This document shows positions 1 through 8,694 of a stretch of 64,000 bases of DNA, piece after piece. The DNA is from Acidobacteriota bacterium. Its GTDB lineage: Bacteria; Acidobacteriota; Blastocatellia; Pyrinomonadales; Pyrinomonadaceae. Position numbers and translations under genes: made by a program. The stretch spans positions 26,437-90,436 of the forward strand of contig JAFAVK010000009.1 of the NCBI GenBank assembly GCA_019242475.1, read 5' to 3'. The notes beneath the pieces are model-generated. The model was not told where the DNA came from. It saw only the letters and a list, made by a program, of their open reading frames with translations, and did no database searches. How positions within the stretch are numbered: the stretch's first letter is position 1; each line of letters starts with the position of its first letter.

Positions 1-2
1 GC

Positions 3-1532
3 CTCCCGGCGGCAGACCAGCTCAACTACGACCTCTTCCGCAAAGACCTCGAAAACGACGTGGAGGAGTACAGGCTCCGCCTCCACCTCATGCCCGTCAC
101 GCAGCGCGGCGGCGTCCAGAGTTCGGACGAGCTGGCCGAGCTGCTCCGCTTCCAGACCGTCAAGGACTACGACGACTGGCTCGCGCGCCTGCACGCGTTT
201 CCGACTTACGTCGATCAGACGCTCGAAGTGCTGCGCGAGGGCGTGCGCGCGAAGATGCTCTGGCCGAAAGTCACCTTGCAACGCGTGCCCGCACAGCTCG
301 ACCGGCAGTTGAGCGCCCGCACGGAGGAGAGCGGCTTCTACAAGCCCTTCCGCAGTTTTCCCAAGGACATCCCCGACGCCGAGCGCGAGCGGCTCGCGCG
401 GGCGGGCCGCGAAGCGGTCGAGCAGTCGGTCATGCCCGCGCTCAAAAAGTTCCGGGACTACTTCGTCGGCGAATACCTGCCCGCCTCCTTCGAACAGGTC
501 GGCGCGTGGCAGTGGCCGAACGGCGCCGAGGCTTACGCCTTCCTCGCGCGCCGCTACACGACGACGAACATGACGCCCGAGCAGATTCACGAGAAGGGCC
601 TGAGCGAGGTCGCGCGCATCCGCGCCGAGATGCAGAAGGTCATGACGCAGGTCGGCTTCAAGGGCTCGCTCAAAGAGTTCTTCAAGAAGCTCCGCACCGA
701 CGAGCAGTTCTACTACAAGAAGCCCGAAGACCTGCTCGAAGCCTACCGCGCCGTCGCCAAGCGCATCGACCCGAACCTCGTCAAGGTCTTCAAGACCCTC
801 CCGCGCCAGCCCTACGGCGTCATCCCCATCCCCGACACGCTGGCGCCCGACACGACGACCGCCTACTACCAGCAGGGCTCGGCCGACGGCACGCGCCCCG
901 GCTACTACTACGTCAACCTCTACAAGCCCGAGACGCGCCCGAAGTGGGAGATGATGGCCCTCAGCCTGCACGAGTCCGTCCCCGGCCATCATCTTCAAAT
1001 CGCGCGCGCGATGGAGCTGGGCGAGATACCGAAGTTCCGGCGCTACGGCGGCTACACGGCCTTCGTCGAGGGCTGGGGCCTCTACGCCGAATCGTTAGGC
1101 GAAGAGATGGGGCTCTACGACGACCCCTACTCCAAGTTCGGCCAGCTCACCTACGAGATGTGGCGCGCCGTCCGGCTGGTCGTCGATACGGGGATGCACT
1201 ACTACAAGTGGGACAGGCAGAAGGCGATTGACTACTTCCTCGACAACGCCGCCAAGACCGAGCTGGACGTGACCAACGAGATCGACCGCTACATCACAGA
1301 CCCCGGCCAGGCGCTGGCGTATAAGATCGGCGAGTTGAAGTTCAAAGAGCTGCGCGCCCGCTCGAAGGTCGCGCTCGGCGACCGCTTCGACGTGCGCGAG
1401 TTCCACGACCTCGTCCTCGGCTCCGGCGCCGTCCCCCTCGACGTGCTGGAGCGCAACGTGGACGCTTGGCTCGCGGAGAACAGAACCATCTACGACCCGA
1501 AGCGCCCCCCCGCGCGCGCAGGAAAGAAGTGA
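3..1532 (+). CDS. DUF885 family protein, 5' truncated by window edge
   Basis: The open frame runs from the left edge, so the N-terminus is missing; about 510 residues are visible. DUF885 proteins are predicted metal-dependent hydrolases or peptidases, often secreted. The family signature HESVPGHHLQ is present near residue 320 of the visible part, followed by a VEGWGLYAESLGEEMG stretch that is typical of the family. The reading frame is open upstream of the first visible start codon, so internal starts are not real. The stop overlaps the next gene by four bases (GTGA), which suggests translational coupling. The substrate cannot be told from sequence. Confidence 0.85.
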   Translation, partial: LPAADQLNYDLFRKDLENDVEEYRLRLHLMPVTQRGGVQSSDELAELLRFQTVKDYDDWLARLHAFPTYVDQTLEVLREGVRAKMLWPKVTLQRVPAQLDRQLSARTEESGFYKPFRSFPKDIPDAERERLARAGREAVEQSVMPALKKFRDYFVGEYLPASFEQVGAWQWPNGAEAYAFLARRYTTTNMTPEQIHEKGLSEVARIRAEMQKVMTQVGFKGSLKEFFKKLRTDEQFYYKKPEDLLEAYRAVAKRIDPNLVKVFKTLPRQPYGVIPIPDTLAPDTTTAYYQQGSADGTRPGYYYVNLYKPETRPKWEMMALSLHESVPGHHLQIARAMELGEIPKFRRYGGYTAFVEGWGLYAESLGEEMGLYDDPYSKFGQLTYEMWRAVRLVVDTGMHYYKWDRQKAIDYFLDNAAKTELDVTNEIDRYITDPGQALAYKIGELKFKELRARSKVALGDRFDVREFHDLVLGSGAVPLDVLERNVDAWLAENRTIYDPKRPPARAGKK

Positions 1533-2983
1533 CGACGGCAGCCCCGGACATTTCGGACACCACGACTTTCGTCCCCGACCTGCTCTACTCCGGCGGGCGC
1601 TTCCACGCCGGGTATGCTCTGGTCTGCGACGCGGAGGGACGTGTCGTCTCCGTCACGCGCGTTGAAGAGTTGCCGGGTGAGACGAACGCGGTTCGACTCC
1701 GCAAACGCGCCATGCTGCCGGGGCTCGTCAACGCGCACTCGCACGCCTTCCAGCGCGTCATCCGCGGGCGCACGGAGTACCGCGGTTCGTCGTCGGACTC
1801 CTTCTGGACTTGGCGCGAGATGATGTACGCGGCCGCCCAACGCCTCACGCCCGAGGCCATCTACGACGCGTCGCGCATGGCCTTCATGGAGATGGCGCTC
1901 GCAGGGATAACGTCGGTCGGCGAGTTCCACTACCTGCACCGGACGCCCGCGGGCGGCGAGTACGAAGACCCGAACCTTCTGGCCCTTGAGGTCGCGCGCG
2001 CCGCGCGCGATGTGGGGCTCCGCATCGCGCTGCTGCGGGTCGCCTACGCGCGCGCGGGCTTTCGGAAAGAGCCCGACCCGCGGCAACTGCGCTTCATCGA
2101 GCCAGACCCCGCGGTCTTCATCCGTCACGCCGAGTCGCTCGCGCGCGCCCTCGGAGGCGACCCGCACGCGTGGCTCGGCGTCGCACCACACAGCGTGCGC
2201 GCGGTGCCGGTCGAGTACCTGCGCGCGCTGCGGTCTTACGCGTACGCGTACCACCTGCCGCTGCACATGCACGTCGCGGAGCAGCCGGCCGAGGTCGGGG
2301 CGTGCGAGGCGGAACACGGGCGCACGCCCGTCAAGCTCCTGGCCGACGAGGGGGTGCTTTCGCCGCGCTTCACGGGCGTCCACGCCGTGCACGTCACGCC
2401 GGAAGAGGTGGCACTGTTGGCAAAGGCGCGCGCGTGCGTATGCGCGTGCCCGACGACCGAGCGCAACCTCGGCGACGGCGTCGTGCCCGCCGACTTGTTC
2501 TTTGAAGCGGGCGTGCGCGTGGCGCTCGGCACCGACAGCCACACGCAGATTGATTTGCTCGAAGATGCGCGCGGGCTCGAATATCACCTGCGCCTGAAGA
2601 CGCTCCGGCGTAACGTCCTCGCGCCCGCGAGTGTTAAAGATGAGAGTGTTTTTGAAGGGGCTCCCGAAGTCGCGGGGCTCGCCGCGCGTCTTTTCGAGTG
2701 CGCGACGTTCATGGGGGCTGAAAGCATCGGCGCGCACGCGGGCTCGTTCGAGCCGGGGCGCGCGGCCGACTTCTTCACCGTTGACCTCGAAGACCCGACC
2801 ATCGCGGGCGCGTCGCCGGACGACCTGCTGCCCGCGATAGTCTTCTCCGCCTCGCGCGCCGCCGTCCGCGAGACGGCCGTCGGCGGCCGCCTCGTCGTCG
2901 AGTCCGGCCGACACCCCTTGCAGGGCGAGATCGTCTCGCGCTTCAAAGCGCTCCAGAAGAGGCTCTGGGGAAGTGATGAATGA
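1529..2983 (+). CDS. hutF: Formimidoylglutamate deiminase (HutF-type amidohydrolase)
   Basis: Amidohydrolase-superfamily deiminase. HutF converts N-formimidoyl-L-glutamate to N-formyl-L-glutamate and ammonia in the five-step histidine degradation route. Visible metal and active-site motifs are NAHSHAFQR (HxH), HMHVAEQP, GVHAVHVT and GTDSHTQ. The length of about 484 residues is close to the family. I chose the GTG at 1529 because it overlaps the upstream stop and has an AGGAAAG ribosome site; the longer TTG/ATG frame would run deep into the DUF885 gene. The last codons and the stop (Ser-Asp-Glu-stop) lie in the left arm of a heptamer hairpin. No other hut gene is in the window. A related guanine or TRZ/ATZ deaminase is the alternative. 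Confidence 0.85.
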   Translation: MTTAAPDISDTTTFVPDLLYSGGRFHAGYALVCDAEGRVVSVTRVEELPGETNAVRLRKRAMLPGLVNAHSHAFQRVIRGRTEYRGSSSDSFWTWREMMYAAAQRLTPEAIYDASRMAFMEMALAGITSVGEFHYLHRTPAGGEYEDPNLLALEVARAARDVGLRIALLRVAYARAGFRKEPDPRQLRFIEPDPAVFIRHAESLARALGGDPHAWLGVAPHSVRAVPVEYLRALRSYAYAYHLPLHMHVAEQPAEVGACEAEHGRTPVKLLADEGVLSPRFTGVHAVHVTPEEVALLAKARACVCACPTTERNLGDGVVPADLFFEAGVRVALGTDSHTQIDLLEDARGLEYHLRLKTLRRNVLAPASVKDESVFEGAPEVAGLAARLFECATFMGAESIGAHAGSFEPGRAADFFTVDLEDPTIAGASPDDLLPAIVFSASRAAVRETAVGGRLVVESGRHPLQGEIVSRFKALQKRLWGSDE

Positions 2984-3047
2984 TGAGTGATGAATGATGA
3001 ATTAACTGCTGCCTTTCATTCATCATTCATCACTCATCATTCATCAC
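2973..3047. repeat. Heptamer hairpin element (TGATGAR word)
   Basis: Two 30-nt arms at 2973-3002 and 3018-3047 are perfect reverse complements around a 15-nt loop. Each arm is a tandem of the heptamers TGATGAA and TGATGAG. The left arm contains the hutF stop codon. Confidence 0.9.
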
Positions 3048-3053
3048 CCCCTC

Positions 3054-3083
3054 TTGTCGCGGCGGCGCGGCGCGTGCTACGCT
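3054..3083 (+). promoter_or_regulatory. Possible sigma-70 type promoter
   Basis: TTGTCG (3054-3059) and TACGCT (3078-3083) are separated by 18 nt and lie 27 nt upstream of the start codon at 3110. Match quality is moderate in GC-rich DNA. Confidence 0.35.
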
Positions 3084-3109
3084 CGGGGCACAACCAAGGA
3101 GTAAAGGGC

Positions 3110-3562
3110 ATGAGATATTACGCCACACGCATCCCCGCGGCTTTAATCACTTTCGTCCTCGGCGTCGCTTCGGCCAACCTCTTGGGTTACGCGGTGGGCT
3201 CTTCGGACGAGCGTGCCGTGCTCGCCGTCGAGCGCGAGTACGTCCGCGCGCACGTCGAGCGGGACGTGGACGCGCTCGACCGCGTGCTGGCCGACGACTT
3301 CTCGATGTTCGGCGGGCGGATCACGAAGGAGCACCGGCTGGCGCTCATCTCGAACCCCCTCTTCGCCGTCACCTCGCTCAAGACGGACGACGTGCAGGTG
3401 GTCGTGAGCGACGGTCACGCCCTCATCACGGGGACGGCGCGGCTCTCGGGAAGTTTCCGCGGCCGCGAGTTCAGCACGCCGCGCTACGGCTACACGCGCC
3501 ACCTGGAGAAGCGCGGCGGCCGCTGGCAGATCGTCTCGTGCGAGTTCACCGTGCCCTGGTGA
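3110..3562 (+). CDS. Secreted or anchored NTF2-like (SnoaL/DUF4440) protein
   Basis: 150 residues. The N-terminus carries a hydrophobic segment (ALITFVLGVASANLLGYAV) that should act as a signal peptide or anchor. The rest matches the cone-shaped NTF2-like fold: a helix with EREYVRAHVERDVDALDRVLADDF, then beta strands ending in GGRWQIVSCEFTVPW. Proteins of this type are ketosteroid-isomerase-like and mostly of unknown substrate. ATG 3110 has an AAGGAG site eight bases upstream. The longer frame from 2987 starts inside the heptamer hairpin and is not credible. Confidence 0.7.
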   Translation: MRYYATRIPAALITFVLGVASANLLGYAVGSSDERAVLAVEREYVRAHVERDVDALDRVLADDFSMFGGRITKEHRLALISNPLFAVTSLKTDDVQVVVSDGHALITGTARLSGSFRGREFSTPRYGYTRHLEKRGGRWQIVSCEFTVPW

Positions 3563-3596
3563 GCGCGCCGCACGTTCCAACCCTTTTCATTTCGTG

Positions 3597-3650
3597 AAGG
3601 CCGCCGGACGCCCGGCCCGACCGCCGCGGCGCCGGGCGGCCTTGTGTTTT
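3597..3650 (+). terminator. Rho-independent terminator
   Basis: AAGGCCGCC (3597-3605) pairs with GGCGGCCTT (3635-3643), with extra GC pairing inside, followed by GTGTTTT. It lies just after the NTF2-like gene. Confidence 0.6.
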
Positions 3651-3660
3651 GGTCGAACGG

Positions 3661-4803
3661 ATGAGCGTCGAAGAGATACTCGCGGGGCTGGTGGCGATTG
3701 ACTCCACCTCCGCGCGCTCGAACGTCGAGGTCGTCAAACACCTCGCCGCGCGCGCCGAAGGGCTCGGGCTGTCAACGCGCCTCTACCCCTACGCGGACGA
3801 GCGCGGCGTCGAGAAGCTGCAACTCGTCGCCGTCAGCCCGAAAGATTTTGAAGAGGGCGGCGAGGTCGAGCTGGCCTTAGTCGGGCACACCGACACGGTG
3901 CCTTTCGACCCGGCGTGGGCGGAGGCCCTGACGCTTACGGAGCGCGGCGGGAGACTGTACGGGCGCGGCGCGTGCGACACGAAGGGGTTCATCGCGGCGG
4001 CGCTCGCGGCGCTGGAAGGGTTGAACGTCGAAGGGCTCGCGCGGCCCCTCGCGCTCGTGCTGACGGCCGACGAGGAGGTCGGGTGTCTCGGCGCGAAGCG
4101 TCTGGCCGACGCGAAGCCCTTCCGCGCGCGCGCGGCTGTCGTCGGAGAGCCAACGTCCCTGCGCCCCATGCGCGCGGGCAAGGGCTACTGCCTCGCGGAG
4201 GTGTCGGTGCGCGGCCGCGAGGGGCACAGCGCCTACCCCGCGCTCGGGGCTTCGGCCATCATGCGCGCCGCCCGCCTGCTCAACAGAATCGAGGCGGTCG
4301 CCGAAGAGTTAAAAGGTCTCCCGCACGAGGCGTTCGACCCGCCGCACACGACGCTCAACGTCGGGCTCATCCGGGGGGGCACTGCGAAGAACGTCATCGC
4401 GGGCGAGTGCCGCTTCACGCTCGAATGGCGCCCCGTGCCCGGCCAGAGGCCCGAGCTTGTGGCCGACCTCGTGCGGCGCGAGGTCGAGGCGCTTCGTCAA
4501 CAGGACGGAGACTTCGACTGCGAGGTCTTCGTCACGCGGCTCGACGGCGGGGCCGAGACGCCTTCGGACGCGCCGCTCGTCTCCGCCCTGGAAGAGTTAA
4601 CGGCGCGGACGGCGGGCACGGTCGCCTTCGGCACGGAGGCGCCGCAGTTAACGGAGCTTGGCGCCGACGCGGTCATCTTCGGCCCCGGCGACATACGCGT
4701 CGCGCACCGCACGGGCGAATTCGTCCCCGTCGAAGAGCTGCGCGAATGTGCCCGCATCCTCCGCCGCACAATCGAACGCTTTTGCGGCGGAGAGCATCAA
4801 TAA
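3661..4803 (+). CDS. argE: M20 family deacetylase, acetylornithine deacetylase-like
   Basis: Zinc-dependent M20 amidohydrolase of about 380 residues; ArgE removes acetate from N-acetylornithine in arginine synthesis. Metal and catalytic motifs are LVGHTDTVP, GRGACDTKG, TADEEVG (catalytic Glu and metal Glu) and VVGEPT. The dimerisation or lid domain contains GREGHSAYP, and the C-terminal motif GPGDIRVAHRTGEFVP carries the last metal His. ATG 3661 was preferred over TTG 3649; no strong ribosome site decides it. Succinyl-diaminopimelate desuccinylase or another M20 peptidase are alternatives, since no arg genes lie nearby. Confidence 0.75.
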   Translation: MSVEEILAGLVAIDSTSARSNVEVVKHLAARAEGLGLSTRLYPYADERGVEKLQLVAVSPKDFEEGGEVELALVGHTDTVPFDPAWAEALTLTERGGRLYGRGACDTKGFIAAALAALEGLNVEGLARPLALVLTADEEVGCLGAKRLADAKPFRARAAVVGEPTSLRPMRAGKGYCLAEVSVRGREGHSAYPALGASAIMRAARLLNRIEAVAEELKGLPHEAFDPPHTTLNVGLIRGGTAKNVIAGECRFTLEWRPVPGQRPELVADLVRREVEALRQQDGDFDCEVFVTRLDGGAETPSDAPLVSALEELTARTAGTVAFGTEAPQLTELGADAVIFGPGDIRVAHRTGEFVPVEELRECARILRRTIERFCGGEHQ

Positions 4804-4812
4804 AACGGTGAA

Positions 4813-4934
4813 CAGTAGGCAGTAGGCAGATGGCAGCAGGCAGTTCAGAGCCCCGCCGTCGGGAATCCTAAGCTAATCCTTCAACTTCTGTAACGCGGAG
4901 CGACTGCCTACTGTCATCTGCCTACTGCCTACTG
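4813..4934. repeat. Heptamer hairpin element (AGTAGGC word)
   Basis: Arms at 4813-4845 and 4903-4934 are tandem AGTAGGC/AGATGGC-type heptamers and are reverse complements with about three mismatches. The loop of roughly 57 nt is unrelated sequence. It fills the space between the deacetylase and the next gene. Confidence 0.9.
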
Positions 4935-4953
4935 TGTTTCGAGGCATTTATCA

Positions 4954-6090
4954 ATGAGTCTTTCCCTTTTACAAAGAGTCTTCCCGCGGCTGTTGGCGCT
5001 GTCGCTGTGCGTGTCGGCGCTGGCGGTCGGGGCTGCGGCGCGGCAGCAGCAGGCGCCGCTGACGAACGCGGAATTTCTTGCGCTTGTCCGACAGCTCCCG
5101 CAGAAGCCGGCCATGAAGGATCTGCTCCTCGCGGAGATACGAAGGCGCGGCATCGGGTTCACGCTGACGCCGGGGCTGCGCGCCTTCGTCGCTACCAAGA
5201 GCGGCAACGACGTGGAGCTGCGCCGCGCGCTCGAAGAGGCCGAGCGCCGCTTCCTCAACCCCTCGGAGGCGAAGCCGCTGCCGCCCGAGGCCGAGTCCCA
5301 GGAGCTGCTCGCGAAGGCGCGCGCCGCCACGCTCGAAGCGCTCGACCAGATGCCGGACTTCGTCGTCAAGCAGCTCGTCTCGCGCGCCTACGCGCGGGGC
5401 ACGTCGCAGAACTGGCACACGGACGACCACCTCGTGGTCGGCGTGAGCTACCGCCCGAGCGAGGGCGAGAAGTACCGCCTGCTCCAGGTCAACGGCATCA
5501 AGGGGCCGGACGCGGAGGAGAAGAGCGATTACGTCCAGGCGGGCGGGGCCAGCTCGACGGGCGAGTTCGTCACCGTGCTCAAAGAGCTGTTCGCCGACAC
5601 GAGCCGCACGGAGTTCAAACCGCTCGACACGGACACGGTGCGCGGCCGGCGCACCATCGTCTACTCCTACGACATCAAGAAGGAGAACTCACGCTGGGAG
5701 TTGAAGACCGAGAGCCAGGCCACAATCGCCGGGCAGCGCGGCAAGGTCTGGGTTGACCGGGAGAAGGCGCGCATCCTCCGCATCGAGTTCGAGTCCTACG
5801 ACGTGCCCGCCACGTTCCCCATCACGTCCGCCGTCGTCGCCATCGAGTACGACTGGGTGACGATCCAGGGGCAGGGCGACTACCTCCTGCCCTCGCGCTC
5901 GCTCGTCCTGATGACGACCGTCGGCCGCGGCGAGACCGTGCAGACGCGCAACGAGATACGCTTCCACAACTACCAGAAGTACGGCACCGAGCTGAAGATT
6001 CTCGACGACGACATCCTCGACGAGGACGTGCCGAAGGAGGCGCCGCCGCCCCCTCCCCCTGCTGTGAAGCCGCCCGAGAAGAAGCCCTAA
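4954..6090 (+). CDS. Secreted protein of unknown function with proline-rich tail
   Basis: 378 residues. There is a clear signal peptide (LLALSLCVSALAVGAAA, cleavage near residue 29). The N-terminal third is helical and charged. Residues about 130-345 are a beta-rich domain reminiscent of LolA-like folds (VNGIKG, GKVWVDREKARILRIE, FHNYQKYGTELKIL). The last 20 residues are a Pro/Lys tail (APPPPPPAVKPPEKKP). It is probably periplasmic or exported. Similar unannotated proteins occur in Acidobacteriota. I do not recognise a specific function. Confidence 0.7.
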   Translation: MSLSLLQRVFPRLLALSLCVSALAVGAAARQQQAPLTNAEFLALVRQLPQKPAMKDLLLAEIRRRGIGFTLTPGLRAFVATKSGNDVELRRALEEAERRFLNPSEAKPLPPEAESQELLAKARAATLEALDQMPDFVVKQLVSRAYARGTSQNWHTDDHLVVGVSYRPSEGEKYRLLQVNGIKGPDAEEKSDYVQAGGASSTGEFVTVLKELFADTSRTEFKPLDTDTVRGRRTIVYSYDIKKENSRWELKTESQATIAGQRGKVWVDREKARILRIEFESYDVPATFPITSAVVAIEYDWVTIQGQGDYLLPSRSLVLMTTVGRGETVQTRNEIRFHNYQKYGTELKILDDDILDEDVPKEAPPPPPPAVKPPEKKP

Positions 6091-6115
6091 ACATCCCCTC
6101 CGGGGATTTAAATCC

Positions 6116-7354
6116 TTACAACTTCAACTGCCCCGCCTCGACCACCGGCTTGCCGTCGAGCGTGACGGTCGTGCCCGCGAGCGAGACGCCGTAGTTGTAG
6201 GCGGTCTTGTTGTCGCCGCCCGCCCAGACGTTGTTGCCGAGGCCGAGCGTGACGGTGCCCGCCGGCACCCACGTCGCGAGCTGGCTGTTCGCCGGGAGCT
6301 TGACGTTCGGGTTGATGCCGAAGTCCACGAAGGCGAAGGTGTCTTTGCCCTCGCCCGCCGCGTCGTAGTCCGCTTTCAGCTTGTCGAAGCCGGGCCCCGA
6401 CCCCGTCAGCGAGACGAGCTTGCCCGCACTGAACGTCAGCGTCAGGTCGTTGATCTCCTGCCCCCGGTAGAAGTCCTTCTTCGCCACGATCTTCCCCTCG
6501 GCCGTCCCCGGCACGGGCGTCGTGTAGACCTCGCCCGCCGGCAGGTAGACGCTCATGTTGGCCGGCCCCTTCTTCAAGTCCTCGGCCGAGATGATGCCGT
6601 CGCTCACGCCGTAGGTGCGGCCCTGCACCTTGAGCTTGAGGTCGGTGCCGTTCGCGTCGGTGACGTGTATCTCGCTGCCCGCGGCGAGCGCCGCGCTCAC
6701 CTGCGCGCCGCGCGCCTGGAGGTCTGTGTAGTCGATGTTGACGCCGCCCCAGAAGGTCTTCGACAGCTCCTCGGCCGTCATGCCGTAGCGCGGCGCGAGC
6801 CACTCCTGCGGGTAGAGGCCGTTGCCGACTTCGACCGCGCGGACGTGGTGCATGACGTACGCCTCCTCGACCGGCTCGTTGGCCTTGGCGCGCGCGGCCA
6901 GGCGCTTCGGGTCGGCGTCGGCGAAGAGCTTCTCGTCCGTGCTGCGGTCGAGCGCGATGGTGACGTTGACGACCTCGGCCAGCTTCAGGTCGCGCTGGTC
7001 GGCCTGCGAGTCGTACTTCTCGGGCACGTCGGTGTAGAGGCGCTTGGCGAGGCGGTCGGAGCCGACGGTGAGGAGCGGGAAGGCGCCCGCCTTGCGCACC
7101 TGGACGGCGATGTCTTCGAGCAGCTCCATGTTCTCGGCCCCGCCCGAGACCAGGACGACCTCGCCCTCCTTGACCCCTGCGCTCTGGTTGACGATGCGCC
7201 CGGCGAGCTGTTCGAGGTCGGTCGGCGGAGCCTTGACGGTGGGCTTCACGTCGTCGGCGAGTTTGGAAGGCTGGACGGGCGCGGGCTGCGCCTGGCACGC
7301 GGCCAGCGCGAGGCAGGCGGCGGCGGAGACGAGCGGGGCAAGCAGTCTTTTCAT
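6116..7354 (-). CDS. Lipoprotein of the M29 aminopeptidase fold, active site apparently degenerate
   Basis: 412 residues. The lipoprotein signal ends in LAAC at residue 19. The body follows the thermophilic (M29) aminopeptidase layout: GEVVLVSGG near the N-terminus, LPAGEVYTTPVPGTAEG in the middle, then FVDFGINPN and GNNVWAGGDN toward the end. M29 enzymes use two Glu, two His and an Asp as metal ligands. Here the first Glu (AGEVY) is kept. The usual GExxxGxNP is VDFGINP, the HIAxG motif reads TLGLG, and the late His-x-Asp reads NYG. I infer a membrane-anchored protein that has lost dinuclear metal binding. It is divergently placed from the DUF4166 cassette. Confidence 0.7.
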   Translation of the reverse strand: MKRLLAPLVSAAACLALAACQAQPAPVQPSKLADDVKPTVKAPPTDLEQLAGRIVNQSAGVKEGEVVLVSGGAENMELLEDIAVQVRKAGAFPLLTVGSDRLAKRLYTDVPEKYDSQADQRDLKLAEVVNVTIALDRSTDEKLFADADPKRLAARAKANEPVEEAYVMHHVRAVEVGNGLYPQEWLAPRYGMTAEELSKTFWGGVNIDYTDLQARGAQVSAALAAGSEIHVTDANGTDLKLKVQGRTYGVSDGIISAEDLKKGPANMSVYLPAGEVYTTPVPGTAEGKIVAKKDFYRGQEINDLTLTFSAGKLVSLTGSGPGFDKLKADYDAAGEGKDTFAFVDFGINPNVKLPANSQLATWVPAGTVTLGLGNNVWAGGDNKTAYNYGVSLAGTTVTLDGKPVVEAGQLKL

Positions 7355-7411
7355 GCGGGTTGGGCTCCTTTCGGGAAGTGGAACGTACGGGGCCGCGCGC
7401 GGGCGGCGGTT

Positions 7412-7441
7412 GTAGTTAGATTAATGCTCGGGTCTAACTAC
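7412..7441. promoter_or_regulatory. Dyad in divergent promoter region, possible operator
   Basis: GTAGTTAGA (7412-7420) and TCTAACTAC (7433-7441) form a perfect 9-bp inverted repeat with a 12-nt centre. It lies between the divergent genes starting at 7354 and 7565. Confidence 0.4.
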
Positions 7442-7564
7442 GAAGGGATTTCCTCTGGCGGATTGCGGGTTCGGCGAAATGTCAGGCGCCTTCTATTGCA
7501 AACGCGCCTCGAAGTCAAGGTGATTTCGCCCGCGGACGCTTCACGTTCGGGTTATCATCCGTCC

Positions 7565-8146
7565 ATGTCCGGCGAGGCACAGGCGGCCGAGGGCGCGCGC
7601 GCGGGGCTCTACGAGCGTCTGGTCGGCGAGGGCTGGGGCGCGCTGGACGAGCCCGTGCGCCGTCTCCACCTGCGGGCGCGCGGCGCGGGCGCCTTCAAGG
7701 TGCGGCGCGGCGGGGGCCGAGTCGCGCGCGTCGTCGCGCGGCTGATGGGTTTGCCTGAAGGCGGCGAGGACGTGCCGCTCCGGCTCTCGGTCGAGCCGCA
7801 CGGGGGCGGCGAGCGCTGGCGGCGCAACTTCGCGGGCAGGGAGTTCGTCACCGTGCAGGGCGAGCACGCCGCCGGTCTGATGGCCGAGCGCACGGGGTCT
7901 TTCGAGCTGCTCTTCCGACTGAAGGCCGAAGGGGGCGCGCTTCTCTACAGGCAGGAGGGCGTGGCCTTGCGCGTCGGAGGCTTGCGGGTGAGACTGCCGC
8001 GGCTGCTCGCGCCGTGCGTGGAGGCTTGGGAGCGGGGAGACAAGGACGGGGGCGTGCAAGTATCCGTCTGCGTGACGGCGCCGCTCGTCGGGCTGCTGAT
8101 CCGTTACGAGGGTCTGTTGAGAACGGAGGACGAGGAACGTTGTTGA
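7565..8146 (+). CDS. DUF4166 domain protein
   Basis: 193 residues, matching DUF4166 over its length (YERLVGEGWGALDEPVRRLH at the start, GLPEGGEDVPLRL, then GERWRRNFAGREF). The family is of unknown function and often sits beside small integral membrane proteins. ATG 7565 is chosen because the frame upstream is antisense to the M29-like gene. The stop overlaps the TTG start region of the next gene, so this is the first gene of a coupled three-gene cassette. Confidence 0.75.
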   Translation: MSGEAQAAEGARAGLYERLVGEGWGALDEPVRRLHLRARGAGAFKVRRGGGRVARVVARLMGLPEGGEDVPLRLSVEPHGGGERWRRNFAGREFVTVQGEHAAGLMAERTGSFELLFRLKAEGGALLYRQEGVALRVGGLRVRLPRLLAPCVEAWERGDKDGGVQVSVCVTAPLVGLLIRYEGLLRTEDEERC

Positions 8147-8694
8147 CGACGGCGCTCTGGCTGCTGGCGGTTCAGGGGGCGATTGGCGCCTTCGACACGG
8201 TCTACTACCACGAGTGGCGCGCGCGGCTGCCGGCGCTGCCCGGGGCGCGTGCGGAGCTGCGTTTGCACGCGGCGCGCGCGCTCGTCTACGCAGTCCTCTT
8301 CGCGCTGCTGCCGCGCGTCGAGTGGCGCGGCGCGTGGGCCTACGTGCTCGCGTCGCTGCTCGCGTCGGAAATCTTCATCACGCTCCGCGACTTCGTCGTG
8401 GAGGACGCGGTGCGCGCGCCGCTCGGCGGCGTCTTCGCGGGCGAGCGCGTGACGCACACCTTGATGGCGATCATCTACGGCGCGATGCTCGCGAACCTGC
8501 TCCCGGCGGCGCTCGTTTGGCGGCGCGCCGAGACGACGCTCGCGCCGCACACGCAGGCGGTGCCGGAAGGGCTTGTCTGGCTCCTGACGTTAATGTCCGT
8601 GGGCGTCGCGCTCTCGGGGCTGCGCGACGCGTACGCGGCGCTGGGGCTGCCCGGCGGGGCGTGGCCCTGGCGTGCTGAAGGGGTGGGCGTTTGA
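8140..8694 (+). CDS. Small integral membrane protein with conserved-looking His/Glu residues
   Basis: About 184 residues with roughly five hydrophobic segments. The start is one of two tandem TTG codons (8140 or 8143) overlapping the upstream TGA, with GGAGG and GAGG sites just before. Several polar residues are embedded at helix ends: FDTVYYHEWR, a following LHAARAL, EIFITLRDFVVED and ERVTHTLMA. This spacing of His and Glu is suggestive of metal or haem binding in the membrane, which is an inference only. It is coupled to DUF4166 upstream and the next membrane protein downstream. Confidence 0.65.
   Translation: MLTTALWLLAVQGAIGAFDTVYYHEWRARLPALPGARAELRLHAARALVYAVLFALLPRVEWRGAWAYVLASLLASEIFITLRDFVVEDAVRAPLGGVFAGERVTHTLMAIIYGAMLANLLPAALVWRRAETTLAPHTQAVPEGLVWLLTLMSVGVALSGLRDAYAALGLPGGAWPWRAEGVGV

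Noticed and set aside
1490..2914. Long minus-strand frame opposite hutF
   Set aside because: It mirrors the GC-rich hutF codons, has an Arg/Ala/Gly-biased composition and no recognisable domain.
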